From Bradyrhizobiaceae bacterium (GTDB taxonomy: Bacteria > Pseudomonadota > Alphaproteobacteria > Rhizobiales > Aestuariivirgaceae), in the NCBI GenBank assembly GCA_947475225.1, contig CANJMQ010000001.1:1-64000 (forward strand): 64,000 nt of DNA. Direction: 5' to 3'. Of this stretch, positions 35,271 to 44,968 are shown one piece after another (the stretch's first letter is position 1; every line of letters starts with the position of its first letter). The translations under genes and the position numbers were made by a program. The notes below the pieces were generated by a model that was not told the origin of the DNA, did not search any database, and saw only the letters and a list, made by a program, of their open reading frames with translations.

Positions 35271-36134
35271 TTATTTCTGCAGGCGGCGGCAGACGTCTTC
35301 AAGCTGGTCCAGCGTTTTGTAGGTGATCAGCATAGTGCCACTGCCGTCACCCTTGTGGGTAATTTCCAGCTTCAGGCCAATGGCCTCCGAGACGAGTTTC
35401 TCAAGGGCCCGTGTATCAGCATCCTTGTCAGGCTTCGTCTTTGATTTCCTCGTCGTGGATGCACCACGGGCGAGGTTCTCCGCTTCGCGCACCGAAAGGC
35501 CAAGTTTTATGATCTGGGCCGCCAGTTTCGCAGGCGAATCGGTTGCGACAAGCGCACGGGCATGGCCAGCGGTGAGGTGGCCCTGTTCGATCTCGGCGCG
35601 AACGGCCTCCGGGAGGTTCATCAGGCGCAGCGTGTTGGCAATGTGGCTGCGGCTCTTGCCAATCGAGTCCGCAAGCTGCTGCTGGGTGTAGCTGAACTGC
35701 TCGAGCAGCAGTCCATAGGCCCGGGCCTCTTCCAGCGGATTAAGATCCGAGCGCTGGATGTTCTCGATCAGCGCGATCTCAAGTGCCTCGCCATCGGTGA
35801 GGTCGCGGATCAGCACGGGCACGTCGTGAACACCCGCGCGTTGCGCCGCACGCCAGCGCCGCTCACCTGCGACGATTTCATATTCGCCATTGGCAACGGG
35901 TCGCACCACGATGGGTTGGAGAAGCCCTTTCTCGCGTATCGATTTCGAGAGATCTTCGAGGTCGGCTTCGGCGAAGCTCTTGCGTGGATTGTTGGGGCTG
36001 GCCCTCAGCAGGTCGACGGGCATATGACGAAGCGTGCGCAGATCCTGCACCACTGCTTCCTCGCTTGTATCCTCACCGATGAGTGCGGCCAGTCCGCGGC
36101 CAAGCCGCTTCTTCGGGGGGCTGCCCATGTCCAT
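35271..36134 (-). CDS. parB: Chromosome partitioning protein ParB
   Basis: 287 aa. The N-terminal K-R-L-G-R-G-L-A-A-L-I-G box contacts ParA; the N-terminal domain has G-E-R-R-W-R-A-A-Q-R-A-G, the CTP-binding motif, and E-N-I-Q-R-S-D-L-N-P-L-E-E-A; an HTH follows near 145-175 (Q-L-A-D-S-I-G-K-S-R-S-H-I), and the C-terminus dimerises. ParB loads on parS and spreads. The ATG at 36134 has AGGA 6 nt upstream; a second ATG lies at 36128. It is cotranscribed after parA. Confidence 0.93.
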   Translation of the reverse strand: MDMGSPPKKRLGRGLAALIGEDTSEEAVVQDLRTLRHMPVDLLRASPNNPRKSFAEADLEDLSKSIREKGLLQPIVVRPVANGEYEIVAGERRWRAAQRAGVHDVPVLIRDLTDGEALEIALIENIQRSDLNPLEEARAYGLLLEQFSYTQQQLADSIGKSRSHIANTLRLMNLPEAVRAEIEQGHLTAGHARALVATDSPAKLAAQIIKLGLSVREAENLARGASTTRKSKTKPDKDADTRALEKLVSEAIGLKLEITHKGDGSGTMLITYKTLDQLEDVCRRLQK

Positions 36135-36178
36135 GTCTCGTCCTACTCTCTGGATCGTCACTCGTTACGGAATCGAAT

Positions 36179-37012
36179 CTAGGCGGCGCGCAGATCACGC
36201 TCGCGGCGGATGATCTCCGATGCCAGCCGGATATATGCCTGCGAGCCAACGCAGGCATTATCGTAAAGGAGTACCGGCTTGCCGTGCGAGGGTGCCTCGG
36301 AGATGCGCACATTACGCGGTATGACCGTCTGGTAGACCTTGTCGCCCAGCACGCTGCGCACGTCCTCGGCCACCTGTTCGGAAAGATTGTTGCGGCGATC
36401 GAACATGGTCAGGACGACGCCCTGAATGGTCAGGCGCGGATTGAGATTGGCCTTCACCCGTTCCACCGTCTTGATGAGCTGGCTCAGACCCTCGAGTGCG
36501 AAGAACTCGCATTGCAATGGCACCAGAATGGCATCCGCTGCCGACAGCGAGTTGATGGTCAGCAGGTTGAGGGACGGCGGGCAATCAACCAGGACGTAGC
36601 TATAGCTGCGCTCCGGGTCATTCTCCCTGCACAGCTGCGCGATCGCGTCGGCCAGGCGGTAGGTCTTGCGGTCGATGTCGGCGAGTTCGAGTTCGGCACC
36701 CAGTAGATCCATCGTAGAGGGGGCGCAATGAAGGCGCGGGATGCCAGAATCGACGATCACATTGCGCAGCGACGCCTCACCCATCAGCACATGATATGTT
36801 GATTTCTGACCAGCACGGCGATGCACGCCAAGGCCGGTGCTGGCATTGCCTTGCGGGTCCAGGTCAACGATCAGGACCCGCTCGCCCACGGCGGCCAGCG
36901 CCGTGCCGAGGTTGATGGCCGTCGTGGTCTTGCCCACGCCACCCTTCTGGTTGGCAACCGCAAGAATACGCGGGGCCGGAGCAGGTGAACTGCCAGAGAT
37001 CGGATCAGACAC
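36179..37012 (-). CDS. parA: Chromosome partitioning ATPase ParA (Soj)
   Basis: 277 aa. The deviant Walker A K-G-G-V-G-K-T-T-T is near 24-32 and the Walker B-type D-C-P-P-S near 136-140. ParA dimers on the nucleoid pull ParB-parS complexes apart. The GTG at 37012 is used: GAGG lies 6 nt upstream and the longer frame lies in rsmG. It overlaps the rsmG stop by 8 nt, and parB follows 44 nt after its stop. Confidence 0.93.
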   Translation of the reverse strand: MSDPISGSSPAPAPRILAVANQKGGVGKTTTAINLGTALAAVGERVLIVDLDPQGNASTGLGVHRRAGQKSTYHVLMGEASLRNVIVDSGIPRLHCAPSTMDLLGAELELADIDRKTYRLADAIAQLCRENDPERSYSYVLVDCPPSLNLLTINSLSAADAILVPLQCEFFALEGLSQLIKTVERVKANLNPRLTIQGVVLTMFDRRNNLSEQVAEDVRSVLGDKVYQTVIPRNVRISEAPSHGKPVLLYDNACVGSQAYIRLASEIIRRERDLRAA

Positions 37013-37631
37013 GTGAGGCCTCACGAATTTCAAGAATGACACCGCGCGAGTCGCACTGGCTCGCATGTTCGGTGACGGCCATTCTCCAATATTTTGTGGC
37101 TTCGGTCAATTCAGTGTCTACATCTTGTCCCTTGTGAAAGAAGCCAACGGCCCCCCGAGACAGGAATGGTGCCGCGTAATCGAGCAGCAAAGGGAGCGGC
37201 GCCAGGGCTCGTGCCACCACGCATTGTACCTCGGGAAGGTCCGACTGGGCACGCAACGTCTCCAGCCGCACATTATGAACCACCGCCAGCGTGCCCGTTT
37301 GCCGGGCCGCCTCGCGCAGGAAGGCAGCCTTCTTGCCGTTGCTTTCGTAGAGATGGGCCTTGAAGCCACCCGCCATCGCCAGAACGAGACCTGGTATGCC
37401 CGCCCCCGATCCAAGCTCAGCAATCATGCGGGTATCCTTGGGTAAAAGCGGCAACAACTGCAATGCATCGCAGATATGCCGATCCCAGACCGAAGCCACT
37501 GTCGCTGGGCCGATAAGGTTGATGCGCTGTTGCCAGGTAAGCAGCAACCTCACGTAAGTCCTGATCTTGTCTCGTGACTCACGTGAAACATTGAAGCGGT
37601 CGAGTAGGGCTTCGATCTCAAGGTCGGTCAT
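37005..37631 (-). CDS. rsmG: 16S rRNA m7G527 methyltransferase RsmG
   Basis: 208 aa. The SAM motif [11 protein letters not shown] is near residues 75-85. It methylates G527 of 16S rRNA. The ATG at 37631 overlaps the mnmG stop (ATGA). A parS-like sequence is embedded in its N-terminal coding region (37575-37590), as reported for rsmG in other bacteria. It is read with mnmG and parAB. Confidence 0.92.
   Translation of the reverse strand: MTDLEIEALLDRFNVSRESRDKIRTYVRLLLTWQQRINLIGPATVASVWDRHICDALQLLPLLPKDTRMIAELGSGAGIPGLVLAMAGGFKAHLYESNGKKAAFLREAARQTGTLAVVHNVRLETLRAQSDLPEVQCVVARALAPLPLLLDYAAPFLSRGAVGFFHKGQDVDTELTEATKYWRMAVTEHASQCDSRGVILEIREASRV
37575..37590. other. parS-like site inside rsmG
   Basis: The 16 bases TGACTCACGTGAAACA match the bacterial parS consensus TGTTTCACGTGAAACA at 14 positions, differing only at positions 3 and 4. 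The site falls on codons for N-V-S-R-E-S. It is the second such match near parAB and could be a weaker ParB loading site. Confidence 0.6.
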
Positions 37632-39493
37632 GCCGCAGTTTGCCGGTCGCGGCGTTTCACATGACCCAGAATGACCGCCAGCGCAGAGGGGGTCATGCCA
37701 TCGATCCGTGAGGCCTGACCAAGTGTTGCCGGTCTTACCGTGGTGAGTTTCTGCCGAAGCTCCGCCGAGAGGCTTGGCATCGCGGTATAGTCGAGCCAAT
37801 CCGGTAGGGCCCGCTGTTCCTCTCGGCGCAGGGCTGCAATGTCCGCCTCCTGACGCTGGAGATATCCGGCATAAAGTGACTCTGCCTCCAAAGCTTCAAC
37901 CACATCTGGCTTGAGGTCTTGCAGTTGGGGCCAGAGGTCGACCACGCGTTGCCAGCCAATATCCGGCATCGCAAGGAGGTCGAGCGCCGACCGCCGAAGC
38001 CCATCCTGATTGACTTTCAATCCCTTGCGGGCAGCTTCGCCAGATGTAAGGCTGAGGGACCGGGCCAGTTGGAGACCGTGTCGAATTGCTGCTTCCCGGC
38101 TGCGGAAACGCTCCTGGCGCTCACGACCCACCAAACCTGATGCAATACCGAATGGCGTCAGGCGGAGATCGGCGTTATCGGCACGCAGGCTGAGGCGATA
38201 TTCGGCACGGGAGGTGAACATGCGGTAGGGCTCGGACACACCGCGTGTCACCAGATCATCGATCATCACCCCCATATAGGCTGCCGAACGATCGAGACCC
38301 AAGGGTGATTGCCCACCCGCCTTGCGGGCAGCATTGGCACCGGCAACCAGGCCTTGTGCGGCCGCCTCCTCATAACCTGTCGTCCCGTTGATCTGGCCGG
38401 CGAGGAACAGGCCGGAGATACGCTTTACCTCGAGTGAAGACGTTAGTTCACGCGGGTCGACATAGTCATACTCAATGGCATAGCCCCAGCGCTTGATGGT
38501 GACGTTCTCCAACCCGGGCATGCTGCGGATGAAGCTTTCCTGCACGTCCTCGGGCAGCGATGTGGAGATTCCATTCGGGTACACCGTGTCGTCGTCGAGC
38601 CCCTCGGGCTCCAGAAACACCTGGTGGCTGTCCTTGTCGCGAAAGCGCTGAACCTTGTCCTCGATGGACGGGCAATAGCGCGGCCCAACACCCTCGATCT
38701 GACCGGAATAAAGCGGCGAGCGATGCATGTTTTCGCGGATCAGGCGATGGCCTTCCGATGTCGTCGAGGTGATGAAGCAGGAAATCTGCGGCGTTTGTAT
38801 TTGCCGGGTCAGAAATGAAAAGGGTACTGGTTCATCATCCCCCCGTTGCTCTTCCAGGCGGCTCCAGGCGATTGTCTTGCCATCGAGGCGGGCCGGAGTG
38901 CCGGTTTTGAGGCGACCAAGCTTCAGCCCAACCTCACAGAGTTGCTCTGAAAAACCACGGCTGGGTGGCTCTCCGTGCCGCCCCGCGGGAATTCGGCGTT
39001 CTCCGATATGGATCAGTCCGTTAAGGAAGGTACCGGTGGTCAGGACAGCGGTCGCGCAACTGAAAACGCGACCGTCCTCGCAAACAACTCCGCCAATCGC
39101 CCCTCTTTCCAGCTGGAAGCCACGTGCGGCTCCGGAAATAACGGTGAGATTTGGTTGCGCGGCAATGGCAGCCTGCATTGCCTGTCGGTAGAGCTTGCGA
39201 TCAGCCTGTGCACGGGGACCGCGAACGGCTGGTCCCTTCGAGCGGTTGAGGAGCCGGAATTGAATACCAGCTTGGTCCGCCACCTTGCCCATGAGACCAT
39301 CCAGGGCATCGATTTCCCGGACCAAATGGCCCTTTCCAAGGCCGCCAATGGCCGGATTGCAGGACATTTCACCAATTGTGTCGGCACGATGCGTCAGGAG
39401 GGCTGTGTTGGCGCCGTGACGGGCGGCAGCAGCAGCAGCCTCCGTTCCGGCGTGTCCGCCGCCTATCACGATGACATCAAAATGGAAATTCAT
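37628..39493 (-). CDS. mnmG: tRNA uridine-5-carboxymethylaminomethyl modification enzyme MnmG
   Basis: 621 aa. The FAD motif G-G-G-H-A-G-T-E-A is at 10-18. With MnmE it adds a carboxymethylaminomethyl group to wobble U34. The family segment [14 protein letters not shown] is near 45-58. The ATG at 39493 opens [11 protein letters not shown], as expected; an ATG 12 codons upstream adds a basic leader. mnmE lies upstream across a parS site. Confidence 0.94.
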   Translation of the reverse strand: MNFHFDVIVIGGGHAGTEAAAAAARHGANTALLTHRADTIGEMSCNPAIGGLGKGHLVREIDALDGLMGKVADQAGIQFRLLNRSKGPAVRGPRAQADRKLYRQAMQAAIAAQPNLTVISGAARGFQLERGAIGGVVCEDGRVFSCATAVLTTGTFLNGLIHIGERRIPAGRHGEPPSRGFSEQLCEVGLKLGRLKTGTPARLDGKTIAWSRLEEQRGDDEPVPFSFLTRQIQTPQISCFITSTTSEGHRLIRENMHRSPLYSGQIEGVGPRYCPSIEDKVQRFRDKDSHQVFLEPEGLDDDTVYPNGISTSLPEDVQESFIRSMPGLENVTIKRWGYAIEYDYVDPRELTSSLEVKRISGLFLAGQINGTTGYEEAAAQGLVAGANAARKAGGQSPLGLDRSAAYMGVMIDDLVTRGVSEPYRMFTSRAEYRLSLRADNADLRLTPFGIASGLVGRERQERFRSREAAIRHGLQLARSLSLTSGEAARKGLKVNQDGLRRSALDLLAMPDIGWQRVVDLWPQLQDLKPDVVEALEAESLYAGYLQRQEADIAALRREEQRALPDWLDYTAMPSLSAELRQKLTTVRPATLGQASRIDGMTPSALAVILGHVKRRDRQTAA

Positions 39494-39539
39494 AGGGGTT
39501 TCTCTACGCCAAGCGAAGGGTGGGGTCAAAACACGTCAG

Positions 39540-39555
39540 CGTTTCACGTGAAACA
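39540..39555. other. parS centromere site
   Basis: CGTTTCACGTGAAACA matches the 16-base parS consensus TGTTTCACGTGAAACA at 15 positions, with a perfect 14-base palindrome at 39541-39554. It lies in the 64-nt gap between mnmE and mnmG, 2.5 kb from parA and about 4.4 kb from the predicted origin, where ParB would load. Confidence 0.85.
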
Positions 39556-39557
39556 CG

Positions 39558-40889
39558 CTACTTGCCAATGCAGAACCGGCTGAAAATGGCGCCCAACCAT
39601 TCTTCCACATCTATCTTGCCCGTCAACCGGCCAATTTCCTCCGATGCGCATCGAATGTCCTCGGCCTTCAGCTCGAGCTGGTCTGAAGACCGAAGAAGAG
39701 CATCGTTGAGGAGCCGAATCGAATTCCGAGCCACCGTGGTTTGCCTTGCGGACACCAGGAGAGCTGACTCTACGTCGCCGTAACGATGCTGCAGTAGTGC
39801 CTCTAAGTGCTCGAGAAACTCCCGAATGCCGCCACCCGTGCGGGTCGAAATCCGCAATTCGTCTTCAGGACGTTCGTTTCGGATGAGTCCTGACTGGAGG
39901 TCACATTTGTTGCGAACGGTAATGTGAGATCGTACGGTCCCCGGATCCTCGCTGCCCGTCACGTCGGAAGACCACACCCAGACCACGACATCCGCATCCG
40001 ATATATGCTGGCGCGAACGGCGAATACCCTCCTGCTCAACTTTATCAGCCGCATCTGCCCGAAGGCCAGCGGTGTCTGTGAGAAAGACCGGGATGCCTCG
40101 CACATCGAGTGACACCTCGATGGTGTCGCGGGTAGTGCCCGGTATATCCGAGACGATGGCCGCCTCCCGGCGGGCAAGCGCATTGAGCAGGCTGGACTTG
40201 CCGGTGTTGGGAAGCCCCGCAAGCACGACACGCACGCCATCACGCACCACTTCGGCTGTCGATGAACGATCCACAGCTTCCGTTAACTCTCCAAGCAGGG
40301 CGTGGATCCGCGAATCGATGCCATGGGCGGCCTCGTCCGCAACACCGGGTTCGTCAACAAAATCGACAACAGCCTCTATGTCGGCACGAATGAGCAGAAG
40401 CTGATTGCGCCAGGCGTCGAATACATGGCTGGCCAATCCTGACATCTGCCTGAATGCCTGCCGCCGCTGATTGCTGGTTCGGGCCTCAAGAAGGTCAGCA
40501 AGGCCCTCCACCTCGACGAGGTCCATTTTACCATTGAGAAAGGCGCGCCTGGTGAATTCCCCGTGCTCTGCGGGCCTTACGCCCGGATGGCTGCTCAAGG
40601 CTGCCATGACGGCGCTGACGATGGCAGCGCTCCCATGCAAATGAAGCTCGGCACAATCCTCACCAGTGAACGAACGGGGCGCAGGGAGCCAAGCCACAAG
40701 GGCCTTGTCAAGCAACTCTCCCGAAGACGGGTCACGAACAGACCTAAGGGCAAGATCACGCGGGTTCGGAAGCGCGCCACTTAAACTGGAGAGAACCGCG
40801 GCAGAGGCCGGCCCAGACATACGGATCACCGCGACAGCGGAGCGCCCAGCCCCGGAGGACAAGGCGAAAATCGTGTCTATGGCTGTCAT
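39558..40889 (-). CDS. mnmE: tRNA modification GTPase MnmE
   Basis: 443 aa. N-terminal folate-binding domain, then a G domain with G-L-P-N-T-G-K-S-S (near 223-231), D-I-P-G-T-T-R-D, D-T-A-G-L, N-K-C-D, and the C-terminal C-I-G-K motif that ends the protein. Partner of MnmG in U34 modification. It is 34 nt after rho on the same strand, and the parS site follows its stop. Confidence 0.93.
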   Translation of the reverse strand: MTAIDTIFALSSGAGRSAVAVIRMSGPASAAVLSSLSGALPNPRDLALRSVRDPSSGELLDKALVAWLPAPRSFTGEDCAELHLHGSAAIVSAVMAALSSHPGVRPAEHGEFTRRAFLNGKMDLVEVEGLADLLEARTSNQRRQAFRQMSGLASHVFDAWRNQLLLIRADIEAVVDFVDEPGVADEAAHGIDSRIHALLGELTEAVDRSSTAEVVRDGVRVVLAGLPNTGKSSLLNALARREAAIVSDIPGTTRDTIEVSLDVRGIPVFLTDTAGLRADAADKVEQEGIRRSRQHISDADVVVWVWSSDVTGSEDPGTVRSHITVRNKCDLQSGLIRNERPEDELRISTRTGGGIREFLEHLEALLQHRYGDVESALLVSARQTTVARNSIRLLNDALLRSSDQLELKAEDIRCASEEIGRLTGKIDVEEWLGAIFSRFCIGK

Positions 40890-40923
40890 TTCGACCTCGA
40901 ATCGAACGACGACGCCGAGTTCG

Positions 40924-42207
40924 TCAGGCGTTCATGGAGTCGAAGAAGTCGCTGTTGCCCTTGGTCTGGCGCAGCTTGTCGAGCAGGAACTCAATGGCGT
41001 CCACAGTGCCCATCGGGTTGAGGATACGGCGGAGCACATAGGTCTTCTTGAGAAGATCCGGCTTCACCAGCAGCTCTTCCTTGCGGGTACCGGAGCGCAG
41101 GATGTCGATCGCCGGGAAGACCCGCTTGTCGGCCACCTTGCGGTCAAGAATGATTTCCGAGTTACCGGTGCCCTTGAACTCTTCGAAGATCACTTCATCC
41201 ATGCGGCTGCCCGTGTCGATCAGCGCCGTAGCGATGATGGTCAGCGAGCCGCCTTCCTCGATGTTTCGCGCCGCGCCAAAGAACCGCTTGGGCCTCTGCA
41301 GGGCATTGGCATCCACGCCACCCGTCAGCACCTTGCCGGAGGACGGAACGACAGTGTTGTAGGCCCGGCCGAGCCGGGTAATGGAGTCCAGCAGGATGAC
41401 CACGTCACGTCCGTGCTCAACGAGGCGCTTGGCTTTCTCAATCACCATTTCGGCCACCTGGACGTGCCGCGACGCCGGTTCATCGAAGGTGGAGCTGATG
41501 ACTTCACCCTTCACCGAGCGTTGCATGTCTGTGACCTCCTCGGGCCGCTCGTCGATGAGCAACACGATGAGGTAGCACTCCGGATGATTGGCGGTAATGG
41601 CATGGGCGATATTCTGCAGCAGAACGGTCTTGCCAGTGCGCGGCGGGGCCACGATCAATCCACGCTGGCCCTTGCCGAGCGGCGACACGATGTCGATCAC
41701 ACGCGAGGAATAATCCTTCTTCGTCGGATCGCCCGTTTCCATCTCCAGACGTTCGTCCGGATAGAGCGGCGTCAGGTTGTCGAAATGGACCTTGTGCCGG
41801 GTCTTCTCGGGATCCTCGAAATTGATCCGGTTGACCTTGACCAGGGCGAAATAACGCTCGCCCTCCTTGGGACTGCGGATCTGCCCTTCCACAGTGTCGC
41901 CGGTACGCAGGGTAAATTTCCGGATTTGGCTCGGACTGATGTAAATGTCATCGGGACCGGCCAAATAATTGGCGTCAGGCGAACGCAGGAAACCAAACCC
42001 GTCCTGCAGTACCTCCACCACACCTTCGCCAATGATTTCGACGTCGCGAACAGCAAGGTTCTTCAGGATTGCAAAAAGCAACTCCTGCTTGCGTAGCGCA
42101 CTGGCATTTTCAACTTCAAGATCTTCGGCGAGTGAAACAAGCTCAGCCGGCGTTTTCAATTTGAGATCCTGAAGCTTGATCTCTTTCAGGTCAGCAATAA
42201 CAGTCAT
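40924..42207 (-). CDS. rho: Transcription termination factor Rho
   Basis: 427 aa. N-terminal helical and cold-shock RNA-binding regions (G-F-G-F-L-R-S near 71-77), then the RecA-type ATPase with P-P-R-T-G-K-T near 181-187 and D-E-R-P-E-E near 211-216. The hexamer winds RNA and ends transcription. It starts at the ATG at 42207, following a 124-nt gap from hemJ that holds no clear hairpin. Rho is commonly next to the origin in this order. Confidence 0.96.
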   Translation of the reverse strand: MTVIADLKEIKLQDLKLKTPAELVSLAEDLEVENASALRKQELLFAILKNLAVRDVEIIGEGVVEVLQDGFGFLRSPDANYLAGPDDIYISPSQIRKFTLRTGDTVEGQIRSPKEGERYFALVKVNRINFEDPEKTRHKVHFDNLTPLYPDERLEMETGDPTKKDYSSRVIDIVSPLGKGQRGLIVAPPRTGKTVLLQNIAHAITANHPECYLIVLLIDERPEEVTDMQRSVKGEVISSTFDEPASRHVQVAEMVIEKAKRLVEHGRDVVILLDSITRLGRAYNTVVPSSGKVLTGGVDANALQRPKRFFGAARNIEEGGSLTIIATALIDTGSRMDEVIFEEFKGTGNSEIILDRKVADKRVFPAIDILRSGTRKEELLVKPDLLKKTYVLRRILNPMGTVDAIEFLLDKLRQTKGNSDFFDSMNA

Positions 42208-42331
42208 TATCTTTTCACTATGGGGGGTTCCGGCCGAGCGGCGGGAACGTTGAGGCAGGGGTGCATCAAGCCGGAGGCGATGCGAAGGAAACTCAATATA
42301 GCCGTTAAGCCCGCCCCCGCCAACAACAAAC

Positions 42332-42769
42332 TCAAAACGGCTTGATAATCACGAAAATCACGATGCCCACCAACAACACTGTCGGAATTTCGTTGATGAT
42401 CCGAAAATAACGACCCGACCTTGTCTCACGATCATCCCGGAAGCGCGCAGCATGGACCTCCAGAAGGCCATGGAAAAACAACATGCCGGCCACAAGAACA
42501 AGCTTCAGCCACAGCCACAACGGCATCGGCTGGTCCCAGCCTCCAAGGTGAACGAGGCCTGCTCCCGTCACGACAACAACCAGCGCTGCCGGGCGCATGA
42601 TCGCCTTCAGCAGCCTGCGCTCCATGACCATGAAAACCCCGGAAACATCTTTTTCTCCATCGTTTTCAGCATGATAAACAAACAGCCGCGGCAGGTAGAA
42701 CAAGCCAGCCATCCACGAGATGACAGCAAGAATATGAACAACCTTCACCCAGCCATACGGATCACTCAT
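42332..42769 (-). CDS. hemJ: Protoporphyrinogen oxidase HemJ
   Basis: 145 aa, four membrane segments. The family pattern [21 protein letters not shown] near 9-29 includes the conserved histidine. HemJ oxidises protoporphyrinogen IX in heme synthesis. The ATG at 42769 overlaps the hemE stop by 8 nt, so the two heme genes are coupled. Confidence 0.9.
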   Translation of the reverse strand: MSDPYGWVKVVHILAVISWMAGLFYLPRLFVYHAENDGEKDVSGVFMVMERRLLKAIMRPAALVVVVTGAGLVHLGGWDQPMPLWLWLKLVLVAGMLFFHGLLEVHAARFRDDRETRSGRYFRIINEIPTVLLVGIVIFVIIKPF

Positions 42770-43808
42770 CGAAGCGCCTGACAGCCTCCACAACAGCGCC
42801 TACAACCGAAGGTTCTGTGCCCAACCTGATCCCATGACCAAGGTTGAAGATGTGCCGCTGCCGATCGACACGCGAACAAATCCGCCGTACCTCGGATGTC
42901 ACCACGTCCGATCCGACGAGCAGAGCCACGGGATCCAGATTACCCTGTACGACGATATCCGTAGACAGGTCAGACAAATCAAATTCCGACTCCAACCCTA
43001 TGGCGTTGGCACCAGCTATGGCTGCAACCTTTCGCTGCGCCATCCCGACACCGCGCGCAAACAGGATCACCGGCAATGCTGGGTGTCGTGACTTCACACC
43101 TGCCACAATTGCCGCCAGCGGCTTCATGACGAAATCCTCAAGTTCAGTGCCAACCAGGTCCCCCGCCCAGGAATCAAACACCTGCACCACCTGCGCGCCC
43201 GCATCGGCCTGAGCCGACAGATAATCGACTGATTCCTTCACCAATCGATCAATCAGCGCACAGAACCACGGCTGGCGCTGGTAGGCAGCGATCTTGGCCA
43301 TCACCCGGTCTGAGCTGCCACCTCCCACCATGTAACTCGCAACAGTCCAGGGCGCTCCGCAGAAGCCGATTAGTGCCAGATGAGGCGCGAGTTGCGCCCG
43401 CGTGAGCTCAACTGTCCGACAGACCTGTTTTACCTCATGAGTACCTGCAACAGGCTTGAGACGATCCAGATCGTCCAAACTGCGCACCGTCCCCAATATG
43501 GGACCTTCCCCCTCAGCGAACTTCAGCGGCAACCCCATGGCGTGAGGTACCACCAGAATGTCTGCAAACAGGATAGCAGCGTCCAGATCATAACGCCGGA
43601 GAGGTTGCAACGTGACTTCGGCGGCAAGATCCGGGTTATAACAAAGATCGAGAAACGAGCCCGCCTTCTCCCGTACCGCACGGTACTCCGGAAGATAGCG
43701 GCCTGCCTGCCGCATGAACCACATCGGGCGCCGTTCGGCCGGTTTCCGGGTCAGAACATCAAGTAATGCACTACGGGATGCCGTGACACCCTTCACTGTC
43801 TCTACCAT
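42762..43808 (-). CDS. hemE: Uroporphyrinogen decarboxylase
   Basis: 348 aa. The enzyme removes four carboxyl groups from uroporphyrinogen III. Its N-terminal R-P-M-W-F-M-R-Q-A-G-R-Y-L-P-E-Y block, including the substrate arginines, is near 25-40, with F-C-G-A-P-W-T near 140. The ATG at 43808 is used; the longer frame enters the origin region. In Caulobacter hemE also borders the replication origin. Confidence 0.95.
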   Translation of the reverse strand: MVETVKGVTASRSALLDVLTRKPAERRPMWFMRQAGRYLPEYRAVREKAGSFLDLCYNPDLAAEVTLQPLRRYDLDAAILFADILVVPHAMGLPLKFAEGEGPILGTVRSLDDLDRLKPVAGTHEVKQVCRTVELTRAQLAPHLALIGFCGAPWTVASYMVGGGSSDRVMAKIAAYQRQPWFCALIDRLVKESVDYLSAQADAGAQVVQVFDSWAGDLVGTELEDFVMKPLAAIVAGVKSRHPALPVILFARGVGMAQRKVAAIAGANAIGLESEFDLSDLSTDIVVQGNLDPVALLVGSDVVTSEVRRICSRVDRQRHIFNLGHGIRLGTEPSVVGAVVEAVRRFDE

Positions 43809-43920
43809 TCTGACTCTTCTTGTCTCTTTTGTTTGAACCTTGGAAAGCGGGATACAACCCAATCCAATGATCGTCCACAGGTCAAGTGCATCCTCGATCC
43901 AAAGATGTCACCAGTCCTGG

Positions 43921-43935
43921 TTAATCTGAAATTAA
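43921..43935. promoter_or_regulatory. CtrA box 1 in the origin
   Basis: TTAA at 43921-43924, seven bases, TTAA at 43932-43935: a full CtrA site. Bound CtrA would be expected to block DnaA-driven initiation here or to modulate the hemE promoter. Confidence 0.75.
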
Positions 43936-43941
43936 CACGTG

Positions 43942-43956
43942 TTAACAGACCGTTAA
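43942..43956. promoter_or_regulatory. CtrA box 2 in the origin
   Basis: TTAA at 43942-43945, seven bases, TTAA at 43953-43956: a second full CtrA site, 21 nt (two helical turns) from the first. The facing placement fits cooperative binding. Confidence 0.75.
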
Positions 43957-44130
43957 TGCACTACAACAAGCCCGGTTAAAGACCCTGACAGACCTGATCT
44001 CATCACCTTCTCCACATGCTTTTCCTGGCCCTCTCTGTTTCGTTCGGTTTGTGGATGGGGACCGGGATAAGTCGGAAAGAGTCACCGCTTGCCCTTCGGA
44101 TCTCCAAGTCATCCACATATACTCAACACC

Positions 44131-44967
44131 ATGTCAAACGCCGGTTCACAGCGCTACTTCCATCTCCATCTCGTGTCCGATGCCACGGGCGAGACGCTGA
44201 ACACCGTCGCCAAGGCGGCTGCGGCGCAATATTCGGACTTCCGCCCGATTGCTCACATCTATGCCCTCGTCAGGACACCTTCGCAACTCAACCGCGCGCT
44301 CCGCGAGATCGAGGAACAGCCTGGTATCGTGCTGTTCACACTCATCAATCCGGATATTCGTCGTCATCTTGAAGAACAATGCGAGGCAATGGGTGTTCCC
44401 TGCCTGTCGATCCTCGATCCGATCATCTCAATTCTCTCACAATATCTGAATGCCGCGTCGCGGCCCCAGGTCGGTGGTCAGCATGCGTTGAATTCCGATT
44501 ATTTCCGCCGCATCGATGCCCTGAACTACACCATGTCGCACGATGATGGACAGAACATCGACGATCTCGAAAAGGCCGACATCGTCATCCTCGGCGTCAG
44601 TCGAACGTCTAAGACGCCGACGTCCATCTATCTCGCACAACGAGGTATTCGGACGGCCAATATTCCCATTGTACCCGGTATTCCTGTTCCGCAGAAACTG
44701 ATCAACCTCAAGGGTCCGCTGATCGTCGGTCTCATTGCCAGTGCGGAGCGTATCGCGCAGATCCGGCGGCACCGGTTACTCTCCTTGAAGGAGAGCCGCT
44801 CAACGGATTATATCGATCCCCGGCAGATTACCGATGAACTGATGGTGATGAAGAAACTTTGCTCCACCAATGACTGGCCGATCATCGATGTGACACGACG
44901 CTCCGTGGAGGAAATCGCCGCCACCATCCTCAACATGCTCTCAGACAACAAGCGTATCGACAAGTGA
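44131..44967 (+). CDS. ppsR: Pyruvate,phosphate dikinase regulatory protein (kinase/phosphorylase)
   Basis: 278 aa. The DUF299 family member; the G-V-S-R-T-S-K-T-P-T-S P-loop-like motif is near residues 155-165. It phosphorylates and dephosphorylates PPDK or PEP synthase with ADP and phosphate, gating the pyruvate-PEP interconversion. The ATG at 44131 begins M-S-N-A-G-S-Q; earlier codons lie in the origin. maf follows after 1 nt. Confidence 0.92.
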   Translation: MSNAGSQRYFHLHLVSDATGETLNTVAKAAAAQYSDFRPIAHIYALVRTPSQLNRALREIEEQPGIVLFTLINPDIRRHLEEQCEAMGVPCLSILDPIISILSQYLNAASRPQVGGQHALNSDYFRRIDALNYTMSHDDGQNIDDLEKADIVILGVSRTSKTPTSIYLAQRGIRTANIPIVPGIPVPQKLINLKGPLIVGLIASAERIAQIRRHRLLSLKESRSTDYIDPRQITDELMVMKKLCSTNDWPIIDVTRRSVEEIAATILNMLSDNKRIDK

Positions 44968-44968
44968 C

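Larger units (their letters stand above)
43809..44130. other. Predicted chromosomal replication origin (oriC)
   Basis: The 322-base hemE/ppsR gap has the position of the Caulobacter origin. Features seen are two CtrA boxes (43921-43935, 43942-43956), DnaA-box-like sites TCGTCCACA (43871-43879), TTCTCCACA (44008-44016), CCATCCACA on the minus strand (44050-44058) and TCATCCACA (44109-44117), a TGGGGA (44056-44061; W-box TCCCCA on the minus strand), an AT-rich TTAA cluster, and GANTC methylation sites at 43812-43816 and 44079-44083. Strict TTATCCACA boxes are absent. Genes diverge from the gap on both sides. Confidence 0.8.

Noticed and set aside
37003-37018. Third parS candidate at the parA start (ACACGTGAGG)
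   Set aside because: Matches the CACGTG core but only about nine of sixteen consensus bases.
40666-42096. A 476-codon plus-strand frame opposite mnmE and rho
   Set aside because: Antisense to two conserved genes; charged low-complexity product with no family.
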